Made by a program: the position numbers and the translations under genes. A stretch of DNA of 64,000 nt from Phascolomyces articulosus (taxonomy: Eukaryota > Mucoromycota > Mucoromycetes > Mucorales > Lichtheimiaceae), in the NCBI GenBank assembly GCA_025677815.1, contig JAIXMP010000003.1:1736001-1800000 (forward strand), in the 5' to 3' direction. Shown one piece after another: positions 24,557 through 36,182 of this stretch. The first letter of the stretch is position 1, and every line of letters starts with the position of its first letter. The notes below the pieces were generated by a model. That model did not search any database and was not told the origin of the DNA. It worked only from the letters and a program-made list of their open reading frames with translations.

Positions 24557-26030
24557 TTAAAACAATTCATGAGATGGGTCGAATAACATGCTGACACTTT
24601 CACCGTTATGGATCCTCCGTATAGCTTCAGCAAATAAAGGTGCAACAGGGAATGTAGTCACCTTGGAACAAAGTTTGGTATGTTCATCTTGAGGTACCGA
24701 GTCACTGACAATGACTTTATCGAGGTAACTCTTTTCAATCCGATCCAATGCATCTCCGCTAAATATACCATGCGTACAAATACAATAAATTTCTTTTGCA
24801 CCGTTCTCATGAAGTAACTTGGCAGCCTTGATGATAGTAGTGCCTGTATCTACAATATCATCTATAATCACGACTCTTCTCCCCCGTACATCTCCTACAA
24901 GCATCAAATCGTGTTTTTGAGGTTTATCAGGTCGACGACGTTCTTTATGGATCAATGCGAAATCCATATGCAATTTTTCGGCAATGGAAGTAGCTCTATA
25001 TTTATTTTCCCGTTAGTTTCCATGGTGATTAAAAAAATAAAAGGATGGGAAGGAAAGAGAGAGAGGGGAGAAGAAGGAATAATCATGATTCGGATGAAAG
25101 GAAATAAAGGAATACAATAAAATATACACATACCTTTTAGCACCACCTGCATCCGGAGATACAAGAACGACATCTTTATAATCATAGATATGTTGTTGAA
25201 TATACTTTATCATAATTGGAAATGCCGACAAGTTGTCAACGGTACAATCGAAAAATCCTTGATATTGCGGATCATGTAAATCGAGGGTAATAATATGGTC
25301 TGCACCTAATATAATATATACCGTCTATAATTGAATAACTTCCTCATCATTTTAAACTTGGCCAACTGGTGATTCACTCAATGAAAATAAAAAATAAACA
25401 TGTTCCTGTTTTTATATATATACCTGCACATGTCAGAAGTTCCGCCACTAAAGTGCCTGATCGAGCGACCCATTGACGATAACCACCTGTTGTGGATGGA
25501 TGATCATAAAAAGAACCTGTCATGGCACCACTGAGACGAAACATCTCCTGACCCATCAACTCGAGACCATTCATTTCTTCTGTTAGCCTGGTGATACCAG
25601 GCGCCATACCAAAGTCGCCGGTCATTGGTGTAGTAGGTTGACTTGTCTTTGGTGTAGAAGGAATCGTCTTTGGTGTGGATGGCATGGTCATGGGCGGTGC
25701 TCGTGTTAAAGGTGCTCCTTTTCCAAATGGCGCGTCAGGTTGTCGTGAATAAGGAAAGAGAGGAATCACAGCAGTGACTTTTTTGGCGGATGCTGTCTTG
25801 CATGCTTGAATCATGATTAAAAGTTCCATAAAATTATCATTGACATGACCACATCCCGATTGTACAATGTAAACGTCTTGTTCTCGAACGGATTCATACA
25901 ACTCGACGCGGGTTTCGTTGTTACTGAACTTTGCTAGGAAGGATTTGCCCGGATCGCATGATAAACGGTCGCATACTCGTTGGGTGAGTGCTTGATTGGA
26001 TGATCCGGAAAATACAACGATACCTCTCAT
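24557..26030 (-). CDS. PRS1: Ribose-phosphate pyrophosphokinase (PRPP synthetase), Prs1 type
   Basis: Three minus-strand exons: 26030-25424, 25305-25134, 24995-24557, giving 405 aa. The enzyme makes PRPP from ribose 5-phosphate and ATP for purine, pyrimidine, His and Trp synthesis. Seen motifs: [27 protein letters not shown], the conserved Tyr-Ser-Arg-Gln of [39 protein letters not shown] and the PRPP-binding loop [13 protein letters not shown]. An insert of about 88 aa (residues about 98-185, Pro/Thr-rich) interrupts the region after FPYSRQ. Insertions like this characterise fungal Prs1/Prs5 subunits, and together with [17 protein letters not shown] they support Prs1. It probably works in a hetero-oligomer with shorter Prs subunits encoded elsewhere. 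It is divergent from BET1. Confidence 0.92.
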
Positions 26031-26327
26031 GATATGAATAGAAAAAAAAGAGAGGGGAGAGATAAAAAAAAAAGAGGGGGAGAGGAGGTGGGTTCCTTTT
26101 AAGTAAAATAAGAAGAAGAGAAGAAAAGAAAGAAAAAGTTGAAATCTCAAAATAGAGAGTTTTTTTGTTGTTGTTGTCTCAATAAGTGGTGTGCCACCAA
26201 AAAGCTAAACCACCAAAACTCCACACTTTTTGGAGTCTACAGACAGAACTTTCCATCTTCCGCTCCTTTTCTTTCTCTCACTCTTTTTTTTTCGACTTGT
26301 TCACTCATAGATATATATATAAAGAAA
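26031..26327. promoter_or_regulatory. Divergent promoter, PRS1 / BET1
   Basis: A 297-bp gap between two divergent starts. It contains purine-rich and pyrimidine-rich homopolymer tracts on either side and a small palindrome GGTGTGCCACC near 26189. Confidence 0.5.
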
Positions 26328-27121
26328 ATGTCACGACAGTTTGGTTCTCGTAGTGTAAGGTTGGCCAAAAAAAAAAAGATGATTTTTTTTTATCTTCTCA
26401 TTCATTCATATATTGTATCTATTCCTCTTTCATCGTTTTATTCATTACAATGTCACTTTTCTAGATCGTTTCAACATCTTCATAATCGTTCCGCTCTTTT
26501 GGGTGATAATAGACAATTCTCTACCCCATCTCCATCTCTCTATGATTCAAATTCTCGGTCATCATCTCCTGCTGGATCCATGAAAGAACAAAAATTAAAT
26601 GACAATGATTTGGAATTATTAGAAAGTCAAAGTGATGAACGGATAACCGGTTTATCTGCCAAAGTACAAACTTTAAAAAATGTAAGTTTTCTTAAATTAC
26701 TTTTTTTGCTCACACCCAAACCATCATTTTTGAAGAGGAGTTCTTTTACCTTTTGGGGCTGCATAAAATGATATCAATTGTGATTTGATTCCACTCACAT
26801 ATCGCACGCACGATGAATCATTTTAGATTACTGGAAAGATTGGTGATGAAATTCGAGCAGGCAATAGTTTATTGGAAACAATGGTAAGAGGAGAGAATGG
26901 AGAGGGAGATTGGTGTAAACTTATATAACTTTTTTTTACTGAATGAATCAATATATAAACACTGATAGAATAATCAATTTGGTGATACGGGCTCGATATT
27001 AGGTCGAACAATGCAAAACTTTAAAATTATGGCAGAAAAGGAATCAGGAGCAACCATGTGTTATTTGATCTTGGTTATTGTCATCATGGTCATCATTGCC
27101 TATTATTGGTTCTTTAAATAG
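26328..27121 (+). CDS. BET1: Bet1-like SNARE
   Basis: Four exons: 26328-26359, 26465-26681, 26827-26883, 26969-27121, giving 152 aa. NRSALLGDN near the N-terminus and the heptad SNARE helix (ITGLSAKVQTLKN, IGDEIRAGNSLLETMN, GSILGRTMQNFKIMAEK) end in a C-terminal transmembrane anchor (MCYLILVIVIMVIIAYYWFF) with almost no lumenal tail. This is the layout of Bet1, the SNARE for ER-to-Golgi vesicle fusion. The first exon is short. Its donor was chosen at 26360 (GTTGGC) because only that phase joins the MSRQFGSRSVR start to the next exon; the neater GTAAGG a few bases upstream gives the wrong frame. Confidence 0.88.
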
Positions 27122-28553
27122 TAAATAATAATATAATCGTCATCATCACTAATAATAATAATATACCATAAATAGATAGAGATCAAAAAAAAATAGTTAC
27201 TTTATTGTCATGGTTTTATTATTTGGGATAGTAACATATATGAGTGGGTTTGAAGGATGGAATAATGGGGTTTCCAAAAGTCGGGAAGGGTGAGAATGTT
27301 GTGAATTATCTTTTGATGATTCGGAGGAAATAGTGTTGGGGATAAATAGTACGGGTCAGTGTCAAAGCTTTCTGTTTTTGGATGAATGGTGTATTTGAAT
27401 GGTTCATTTGAGTTTGATGTCCAAGGTGGTTCGTGTTATTGTAGCATATTCGAAAAGTTGACAGGTATAGGTATGCTGTATAACCCTACCTGGGCATTGA
27501 CATGTCTGTTTAAAGTTCTAATGAGGATTCTTTGTGCTAGTAGAGCATAATATAAATATATATGTATATAAATATACATGTTTCTCAAAAGCATATTATT
27601 TTGTTATATATATTTTAAATGGCTTATAAAGGATACATATTTCATGGCATATAGAATTGGTATATAAACCATACGCATCCACAGGATCCTTTGAATACCG
27701 ATCTAGTGTATGTCTTCGGAAATGAATAAGATTCTTTTCTTGTTGAATGATTAGAAATATATTTTGTTACTTTTTTTTTTTGTTTATTGAACTTTTCATT
27801 ATCATATGAAGCCCAGAAGTTGATATTACATATGTATATATTCATCTTTACAGTATGAGATTGTGGCTGTTATTTCCTTGTTTCCTTCCCCATCGAATGT
27901 GACCGATGCAGCATGAACTTCAATTTACAGGGTATCATCGAGTCTAGGTCCATAAATAATAGAAAAAAAAGTACGATAGGTTAGGATCACTCGATTTCAC
28001 AATAAAGAATGGGTTTCTTTAGTCAATTTAAGTTACCATGGCAACATCTTTTTATCATGGACGATCTAAGAAGTTTATAGTTGAGTATTAAATATTAGAG
28101 TGGAAAACCATAGTTTTTTTTTAGTTATGTAATTGTATATATACCTTTTTCCACATTAAAAACTGGGTTTGTCTTTCAACCGTCGAAAATGATATGCATC
28201 AGAGCCCACCCATAACGAAATGTCTTTGCCTAAGTTGGCAAATCACAAAACGCTTAGATAAACATATCTTCCATTTAGCTTCAAGGCCCACGGCGCAGCT
28301 TGTGATTGCCTCCATCGCAGAACGTTGAAGGGCAAGGGCTATACCAATCGCCGAGATTCCATGGAACATCCACTAAATGTCTGTCAGGCCGGTAAAAAGC
28401 GACAAAATAAAAGTGCTTCGTCAAAAAAAAAAAAATAGTCGCAACATAAGTGGTGGCGGTGTTTGGATATTCTCTTGTTGGCAAACTGCGCATTTTCCCT
28501 GTTATATGAGAGTTGTCTTGCTCTCTCCTTTCGTTTTTCATTGTGATCTAACT
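27122..28553. other. Intergenic region, edge of accessory island
   Basis: No intact gene. On the minus strand at about 28480-28160 there is protein-like sequence (HLVDVPWNLGDWYSPCPS) in a frame that soon hits stops, possibly another relic. Otherwise AT-rich with a (TA)n-like stretch near 27550. Confidence 0.35.
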
Positions 28554-30638
28554 ATGTCTTTCCAAAAACCAGTAGCAGGAAAAAAAAATCGCAACCAGAA
28601 AGGTCTCAGATTTGCCCAATGAAGTTTTGGATGTCGAAGCAAGTTTATGGACAAATCCAATAAAAATTGTAGAAGCTTTATCTGAGAACATCATCCATAG
28701 TACTGCACCAAATCTTGCTTATTCAAATTTACTTAAATCTTTCCAAACTATTGCAACATCAACCGCAGACAATTCATCAAAACAACTTCAATAATATGCT
28801 GATAATTGTTACAAGTATGCCACCAATACCAAGTTCAAAGAACAGTTTGAAAAAGAATATTTTAGACGTCGGCGATCAATCCAACATGAAATCCAAGAAG
28901 GGGTACGTGATCTTGCACACAAAGGGCTCGAAAACGCACTGGATATAACAAGTAATTCAATGGATCATATTCATAAACGCACTATACAAGAACTAGATGG
29001 TAAGCATTTTTGAATTATACAGTTATACAGTGTTATTATTCTTTTCCTCATTCCTTTACACTTTTTTTTTATGTAGGTCATAGCGCTGGTGGTAGTAGCA
29101 GTAGTGCTGGTGGTAGTAATAATAATAGCAGTAATAATGGTAAGCTAATTCATTTATTTTTCTATAATATCTACAATATTTGGTTCATGTGCTAATTCCT
29201 TGTTTATAATATTTAATAAGATGCCCATGAAGCCCAAGATGAACAGGATCAAGGTGGTGTAGAGGAAGAAGATGATGATTGATGGGAGAAAGTGTAAGAG
29301 TTATATTTTCCATTCTTTCCAAGAACAATGATAACGTTTGAAGTTGGTGGCAACTAAACCGTAAATATATTGTATATAGACTATTCGACAATCTGACACC
29401 TCAACAATGAATCCCTCATCGCTTTTATACACACCTGAAAAACCCAAGTTGACACCACAGCAGCTAAACAAGTTATACACAAGCTGCGACATCTGTCTTT
29501 CGTGCGTGGCCGATGATATTCCTGAACGTTTACGACATGAATATGAAACGATCCGTCAAGAAGACTTCCAAATGTCTAGTATTTCTAAATCTGAAAATAC
29601 GTATAACATGGCCAAAGCGGCATTACAGGAGGGGGTTGATTCGGAAGATGTTGTATATGGTTTGTGGAACACAGACCGAGAAGCAAGGCAAACAATGGGT
29701 ACTACAGATAATTAAAAAAGAAGCGGCGGTTAGCATGTCTTGCATTGACAGACTTCTGGTCTATGTGTATGAGCTATTCCTTTCGTGGTGATCATGAAAG
29801 AAGTTTTTGGGTTGAGCGTGTTGCCCCACTTTTCAAATACCTTGGATCGTGTTCAAAAATAGTATTTTCTTGGTATGGGGATATAAATAGGAGAAATGCG
29901 ATACCTTACATTGACTGAAAGCTAATGTGTTTGTTCCTTGTTCTAAAAAAACATATATATATATAGGTGTGAAGACATGGCCATTTCTCACCATGATAAT
30001 CAATTATTGCCTCAAAATTGGACAAACACAACAAGTCATGTATTTGCGGATGGCATTGGAAGAAGGGATAATACCGAAAAGATCTTCATGGAATCATCAT
30101 CATCATATAACAAAGAAGACTTTAAACATAGTATTGATAATTCGTATAAGCTTATTGACGAAATGACCAGTGCATTGAAGATGGAATTACGAAGCAAGTC
30201 GATGCAAGATATGAATCAGTACTCAAGCTTGCTGTGTTTGGTGTACAGTGCATCCGTGATCGTATTACATTAATGAAAACAACATTTGGCCGAAATAATA
30301 AATGGCATGTGATGGAGTTGCGTTCAGCAGTAATTCCAACTACCTGGGATAAGCGTTCAAACATGATGAAGGTTTTGGAATTGTTGATATGTCTCTATGT
30401 AAGTACTTTATCATGCGAATTATCAAGGGAATTAAATCATATTTCCATCGAAGAGCATTAGGCTGATATATTGGACATAATAATTATATATTAATAGGAT
30501 GAATTGAAGACCCAAAAGGACCTTGAAAAAATATTAGATAATGAAATGAATCAAATGGCCGCTGAGCCCGTTTTATTGACAGAAACACTGATATATAAGA
30601 TGAACAACATCCGCATCGTCACCAGAGAAGATAACTAA
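28554..30638 (+). pseudogene. Multi-lesion pseudogene of an unrecognised gene family
   Basis: Good splice sites and protein-like exons can be followed but the frame is broken repeatedly. The start MSFQKPVAGKK at 28554 shifts frame at an A9 run (28580-28588). The next frame, KVSDLPNEVLDVEASLW, meets an in-frame TAA at 28792 and then continues (KYATNTKFKEQFEKEYFRR) to a donor after LDG at 28999. A Ser/Gly/Asn exon and an acidic exon follow, with TGA at 29280. The 29380-29715 exon (TPEKPKLTPQQLNKLY; CDICLSCVADDIPERLRHEY) stops at 29713. In the next frame ALTDFWSMCMSYSFRGDHER and FWVERVAPLFKYLGS run to an intron (about 29875-29965) and FSWCEDMAIS. Another shift occurs near 30215, then LAVFGVQCIRDRITLMKTTF continues to a last exon ending at 30638. 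Family and function are unknown to me. Confidence 0.6.
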
Positions 30639-31352
30639 CATTGTATCTCATTTGAACAACAAAGCGTCCACCACAATCTCTTTATGTACACGTACACTCT
30701 GATAGCCCTTGTTTATATCCAATTGATGATTAACCATCTTTTCATTAACCATTTCGTTTCAACTTGTATTTTTCAATCCACATACATACATCCCCCAAAC
30801 CAAACCCTTGTATAATCAATCATTTTTTCTTTATCCCTTCATTTTACTTTTTATTTTTTTTGACCCATATACATTATTACTCCTTTATAAATAACATTTA
30901 TATTTTTCATAACTTCTAGTATAAAAATTGATCTCACTAAATACCTCAAAATAATTTCATAACGATGATTTAATCCAACTGTCTCATATTTTACATACAT
31001 AATAAAAAAAACACTGTCCTACTTTTCTTCCTTCTTTATTATCTTTTATATATAACTTTGTTGCTTAACTATCCATTACATCTATTTTGATTAATCAAAC
31101 ACTACGTACTGGCTTTTACTATATTATATGAAGAGCATAAAGGAGAAGAATTTATTGGATCAATCACTTTTTAATTTAGAAGATTTGCCAATATCAGATT
31201 GTGTAGCTCATTTTCACCAAGTGAAAAGAAAATCGTCTCAATTGCATATGATGGCCCATTTTCAAAATTATGGCTCATTTTCATTACAAGTGGCCAAAAT
31301 AACTTCCTACGCTGTATATCCCCCTTCCCGAAATAAAATGATAATAACTTAC
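30639..31352. other. Intergenic region
   Basis: AT-rich. A plus-strand frame at 31128-31430 begins with protein-like sequence (NLEDLPISDCVAHFHQVKRK) but overlaps the CSA pseudogene on the other strand. It may be a small relic. Nothing else is supported. Confidence 0.3.
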
Positions 31353-32125
31353 TTTACTTGGATGGTTATCATTCAAAGATGGAGAACGATTTTCTTCAGG
31401 TTCCCAGACCAAGATCTCACAATCCATTGAACCACTGTAAAGCTCTTGATGACTAGCTCGTTTCTCGACACATGTCACACGTCCATATACACCTTTTAGT
31501 CGTCTTGATAATCGACCTGTATTAAGTTCATAGACCAATACCTGCTGATCATCACTAGGAACATAAAGTAATAGGGGGCATACGTCGGATCCTGGTACAG
31601 TCGCTTCCATGTACTACAGATATCGGTTACGCCATAATGTGTCATAATTAACGAGTGTATTCCGACCCGTATACGCATCCCACATTCGAATCTTTTCATC
31701 CAAGTCCAAGGTAATCAATCGTTCACTATCACCCGAGAAACAAAGTCCATTGGATCCTGCACCATGGACTTTATTTTTATCTGCTAATGGATCACTACTG
31801 TCTGTATTATGCTGATCTAATGACATTAAGCATGCAGCTGCTCATCGAATATCCCATACTCGAACTGTTCCATCCACTCTAAAAAAATTAGATTAAGTTT
31901 CATTTTTTTGTTTTCAAAGTTATAATACATTGTAACGCTCTGTTTTTTTTCCCTTCCTTTTTCTGTGTTTCATCCTATTGCCCCATCGATTACACCATGA
32001 ATTTTATAAAGGCACAAAAAAAGAAGTTTACTTACCCGCCCGAATATAACACGTGCTCTTGACGGGGGGGATCATGCGACAGATAACATCGATTCATTGT
32101 GGCCAGTTAATGAATAATCCTATGA
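31353..32125 (-). pseudogene. Truncated CSA/ERCC8 (Rad28)-like WD40 pseudogene
   Basis: On the minus strand two exon relics (about 32125-32036 and 31878-31353) encode the middle and C-terminal blades of the Cockayne-syndrome A family: LTGHNESMLSVA, EHVLYSGGVDGTVRVWDIR, LMSLDQHNTD, GLCFSGDSERLITLDLDEKI, WDAYTGRNTLVNYD, LKGVYGRVTCVEKRASHQEL and YSGSMDCEILVWEP. Active family members are the substrate receptor of a DDB1-CUL4 ubiquitin ligase in transcription-coupled repair. Lesions: TGA replaces the Trp of a WSP motif (32074-32072), a C7 tract next to it (G7 on +, 32064-32070) is out of frame by one, TGA follows WDIR (31844-31842) where an Arg is expected, and TAG lies at 31616-31614. The N-terminal half is absent. 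An intact copy presumably exists elsewhere. Confidence 0.75.
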
Positions 32126-32271
32126 TGCTCAACAACAAAATGCTAGCGAACTTCAATCCAAGTTAAACCACGTCAAGTATTCACTGTTGTACAATTCTTA
32201 TGCTTTAAGCAAAATAAGGATCGTATTAGAAAATAACCATCAAAATAGTAATAGTAATTATAAAAAGAATC

Positions 32272-32274
<3 letters not shown>

Positions 32275-32321
<47 letters not shown>

Positions 32322-32322
32322 C
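32275..32322. repeat. (ATA)n trinucleotide microsatellite
   Basis: About 48 bp of uninterrupted ATA/AAT repeat in the accessory island. Shorter copies of the same repeat type occur elsewhere, for example 39950-39990. Confidence 0.9.
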
Positions 32323-35300
32323 CATTTTTTTATACGTACCGATATATTTAATAATATTGAATATTAATCGTGTTGAATATATATATAATGCGTTTCACTG
32401 TTCCATTATGGTTCAAAGCTCACTCAGTTGTGCGTAGTGTGAACTTTAAGTATGCGTAGTTGCTGTTGCTGCCGTGAATTGTGAGTAAGCAGTAATGAAT
32501 CTTGTATGGTATTTGTTTGCAAAAAGAAGACCTCTAATATTTGTTATCTGTGGCATTAAAACTAAATTACACAAACATGAAACTACTTGATGTTCTATTA
32601 TTTTCTATGGCTCTCAGTCAAACAATCGACGGCGAGATATATTAATTATTATCGTGATCCAGTATTATTATTATAAGAAGATAATGCCAAAACTCGAAAG
32701 GTTCTCCTTGGTGTATGTGAATAAACAAAGCATCAAAATCGAATTGCTGCGTGAAATATGACGGTATGTTTTTTTTCCTAAGCCCAAAAACAAAAATGCA
32801 AAGCAATTTGATACAATCATTCTATTATTATTTGACAGCTGTCGCTTGTAGAAAAAAAAAGCTTAGGTTTGGCAGTTATTATGGCCACATTCAATGCCGG
32901 AAGTACGAGCCCAGTAAAATTTATCTTGCTTAAAAAGATTTAAGCGCAAACACTTTTAATAGTAGCTTTCTTAAAAAGAAAAACGAACGGCACAAGGAGA
33001 TTAATAAAGTCAATCTTCAAAATGCGATTGTCTTGAATTTCAGTAAATTAAACGTCTTTTTATTTTTTAATAGTATGTACAACGTCACGTTAAATTTTAA
33101 AGAACATTGAATCTGGCACACTTTGTTCTATTAATTTTCTTCTAAACACTCGATCAAAATTTATTTTTGAAAGTAATTATATATATAAAAAACATTGTAT
33201 ATGCACAAAGTCTTTTATGAAAAGAATGGTCACAAAAAAAAAATAGAACCAAATCTTTTTTATTGTTTTTTTTATTATCATTTTCTTTTTGTATTGGACG
33301 TTGAACCCCACTATCGAGGAACAACGAAAATAAAGGGCAATAAAGGGGGATGTCAACCAGGAAATATTATAAATAATAATACTTTTAAAAGAATATTCAA
33401 TTATAAATATTACAAAGCGGCTAGTTATCAAAGGTGGCGGGTACGTTAAGTCCCTGTGGTCAAAAAGGTGCTACTTTGAAATACTATAATTAAATATTAC
33501 TTTTAAAAATAATATTAATTATAACATTTCCAATCACTCACGGTGTAGAGAGCCCTTGGCAAACTAATGTGAGTGGGTGTATCAAAGAGAGAAAAAAGGC
33601 CATGGACAGCACTCATATTTATACTTTTTAAATTGGGACTGTTTTTTTCTTTTTAATCCCAGTAAGTTTTCATATGATAATGATAGGCTGTTTAATATAG
33701 TGTATATATATATATTCTTATAACATGAAGAGAAAAGCAGTAAAGAAGAAACGGTAAAAAAATGTAAAGAAGTATGATCTTCTTGCATGAATTAAAAACA
33801 TGAGCAGATCACTTTTAGTTGCTGGCGCTTCAGGTGCAACTCCGATATAAGGTACAAAACCACAGTTTTGGTTTATCTAACAAGATGAACTTTTTTCAAG
33901 CGTGGGATAGCAAATTCAAATCCTTGAACATGACAATGAGATATAGAATAAAAAACAAACTGATGGATCAAAAATGAATCCATTAATCATATTTAAAGTT
34001 GAGTTGTTATTTTTTTCCCTCTATAATCAAACCTTTATATTATTATATGAGTAAAAAACTACCTTTCATTTACTAACGATTTTCTATATATATGTTGGTA
34101 GTTTACATTGACGAATTCAGGAAAGGCAAGAAAATTGTTTAATATCTGGTGTTTGTAATGGTTTTGTTGTGCTTACGGTAATAAGTGCAACAAACTTGAA
34201 ATTTCTCTGTCGTCCTTGATCCATCGACCCTTGTTTTCTTTGGTAGTATTTGCTGTTATTATATAAAATAATACTTGCAATATATGTCATGAAAATCGTA
34301 TACTACCCAGCGTTATTGTATCAAACAAGAATTACTCATACCACTGTCATTGGCCATTCTTTTGAAGCATAAAATAATTACGGACAATGTGTAGTCTCAG
34401 CAGGTGCTTTTTTCTTAGAAACAATCTAACTGCAACGCGTTGGCTTTTTCACCCTCATTATATACACTACTAGTAGAAGAAAAAAAAATAACAGTAGTAA
34501 AAATCATTTATTGCTACTTTATGATGGTTTTATACCTTTTATATTTATTATACTCATAGTACTCTATTTAAACCTCCAAAATAGAGAGCATTTTTTATAT
34601 TAATATGAAGGATGTTTACACCGTGTATTGTCAATGGGAAGTATTAGAAATCATATTCGAAAACACCATTTCCCAGATCTCCCTAAGGGTAATTCAGGTG
34701 GTGGTGAACTAAGATATCTTCTCAAAAGCACCATGAGACAAGCTATTGATTTTACTGGTAACAATACTAACAGCATTTAATAAACGGAAACTAGTCTATC
34801 TATATAAGGGCTAATGTAGTATATATTTTTGTCTTCTTTATACATCCCAAATGCCGAAATGTAATGGGCTTTTTGCACGTCTTCTATCATTCTAGTACTT
34901 TTTATAGATGCTTTCTGGTATTTGCTGTCTTTTTTTTTAAAACAAAAACAAAAGCGTGTCTGACTAATTGATAAAAGGAGAAACATTCATTTCCTTTCAG
35001 GTCATTTTTAATATATATATATATATATATATATGATTTTGTAAAGACATGCATCACTGATCGTGATATTTCATACAACTCCCAAGTCACTACAATATTA
35101 TAACATCTTGGACATATTGCCAATAATATAATATCTGATATTAAGTTACGAGTCATCTACTTCTGGTCTTAGACAAAAAATCATTTTACTTCTAGTTGTG
35201 CTGACATCCTCATGTCATTATTATGCGTGAGCACCTTGAAATCTAACTGTTAATTTGGGACCAATTCCAGCTGCTGTTGTATTGAAATGAAATAAAACAG

Positions 35301-36182
35301 CTTTCGTATTAATCAAATAATTCACTTTTAGCTGATTCAAGATGCTTCTGTTTTCTGATAGCTTGTACGTAATATGAAATATAAGCATGATATTGCAATT
35401 TCGGATAGTAATTATAAAAAAGAATGATATACAGCATGTAGTTACAAACTAATAACATTTCATACGTGAACAGCTTTTATTGTATGTATGTCATGATCTT
35501 GTCTAATAGGTAGATGATATAAATATGACAGCAGCTAAGTATTATAATGAACAAAAAAATAATATTTGATATGAATGTATGGTCTTTATTTCCTGTAGCC
35601 AAATGTTAGGATTTACTAGAACAGCATCCATTTAAATTTGTCTGGAACTGTTTGCTGGATTACTATTAGAGTTCTGGAATAGCTTTAATTTAGAAACCAG
35701 TTTCCATTTCGTTTTGGTAGCATACTTGCACTTTTATGGAATCACCTGCTCTAAACAGAAAAACAGTAGCATCACTCTTTCGAACCTCCTTATTATTTAC
35801 ACAACACTATTTTTTTCACTCTTTTTTTTTTTTTTTTTGCTTTTGCTTTAACGATCATACTCCTTTAGCAATCGCGGGCATCTTTTCTTTCATTTATACC
35901 CTAAAATTTCGAATATTTAAAATATATTAATACATTTATATATACGTGCGTAATATATTATACCAAAATCCTATAAACCACTTTTGCCGCAACTTCGACG
36001 TAAAGCATTACAGTCATACACGTTCTTTTTTATTATTATTATTATTATTTTAGCACTTCAATCTTGGGTTTTTATATTTATATATCATATCCAATAACTC
36101 CTTCTTCTTTCTCACCCCCTTCTTTAAACAATTGATATATATTGAATCAATATATATATTAAAAAAGCAAGATTGATAAAAT
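32323..36182. other. Gene-poor accessory region with zinc-finger-like relic
   Basis: About 3.9 kb without an intact gene. A plus-strand open segment (34610-34780) encodes a C2H2-like tail, GCLHRVLSMGSIRNHIRKHH, followed by FPDLPKGNSGGGELRYLL; it lacks the first Cys of a finger in frame and is taken as a relic. A short frame at 33801 (MSRSLLVAGASGA) resembles a nucleotide-binding beta-alpha-beta start but stops at once. An (AT)n tract lies at about 35010-35032. The last few hundred bases form the striatin promoter. Confidence 0.4.

Noticed and set aside
26139..26771. 210-codon plus-strand frame overlapping BET1
   Set aside because: It runs through the BET1 first intron and leader; only its internal part (26465-26681) is a real exon.
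28792..28794. In-frame TAA as evidence of stop-codon recoding
   Set aside because: Intact genes in the window end with TAA, TAG and TGA in the normal way, and the same locus has frameshifts, so decay is simpler.
33801..33850. MSRSLLVAGASGA as an NAD-binding protein start
   Set aside because: The frame stops after 16 codons and no continuation is visible on either side.
35775..35790. Reverse-strand GGTTCGAAA resembling a tRNA T-loop
   Set aside because: Flanks do not form T-arm or acceptor pairing.
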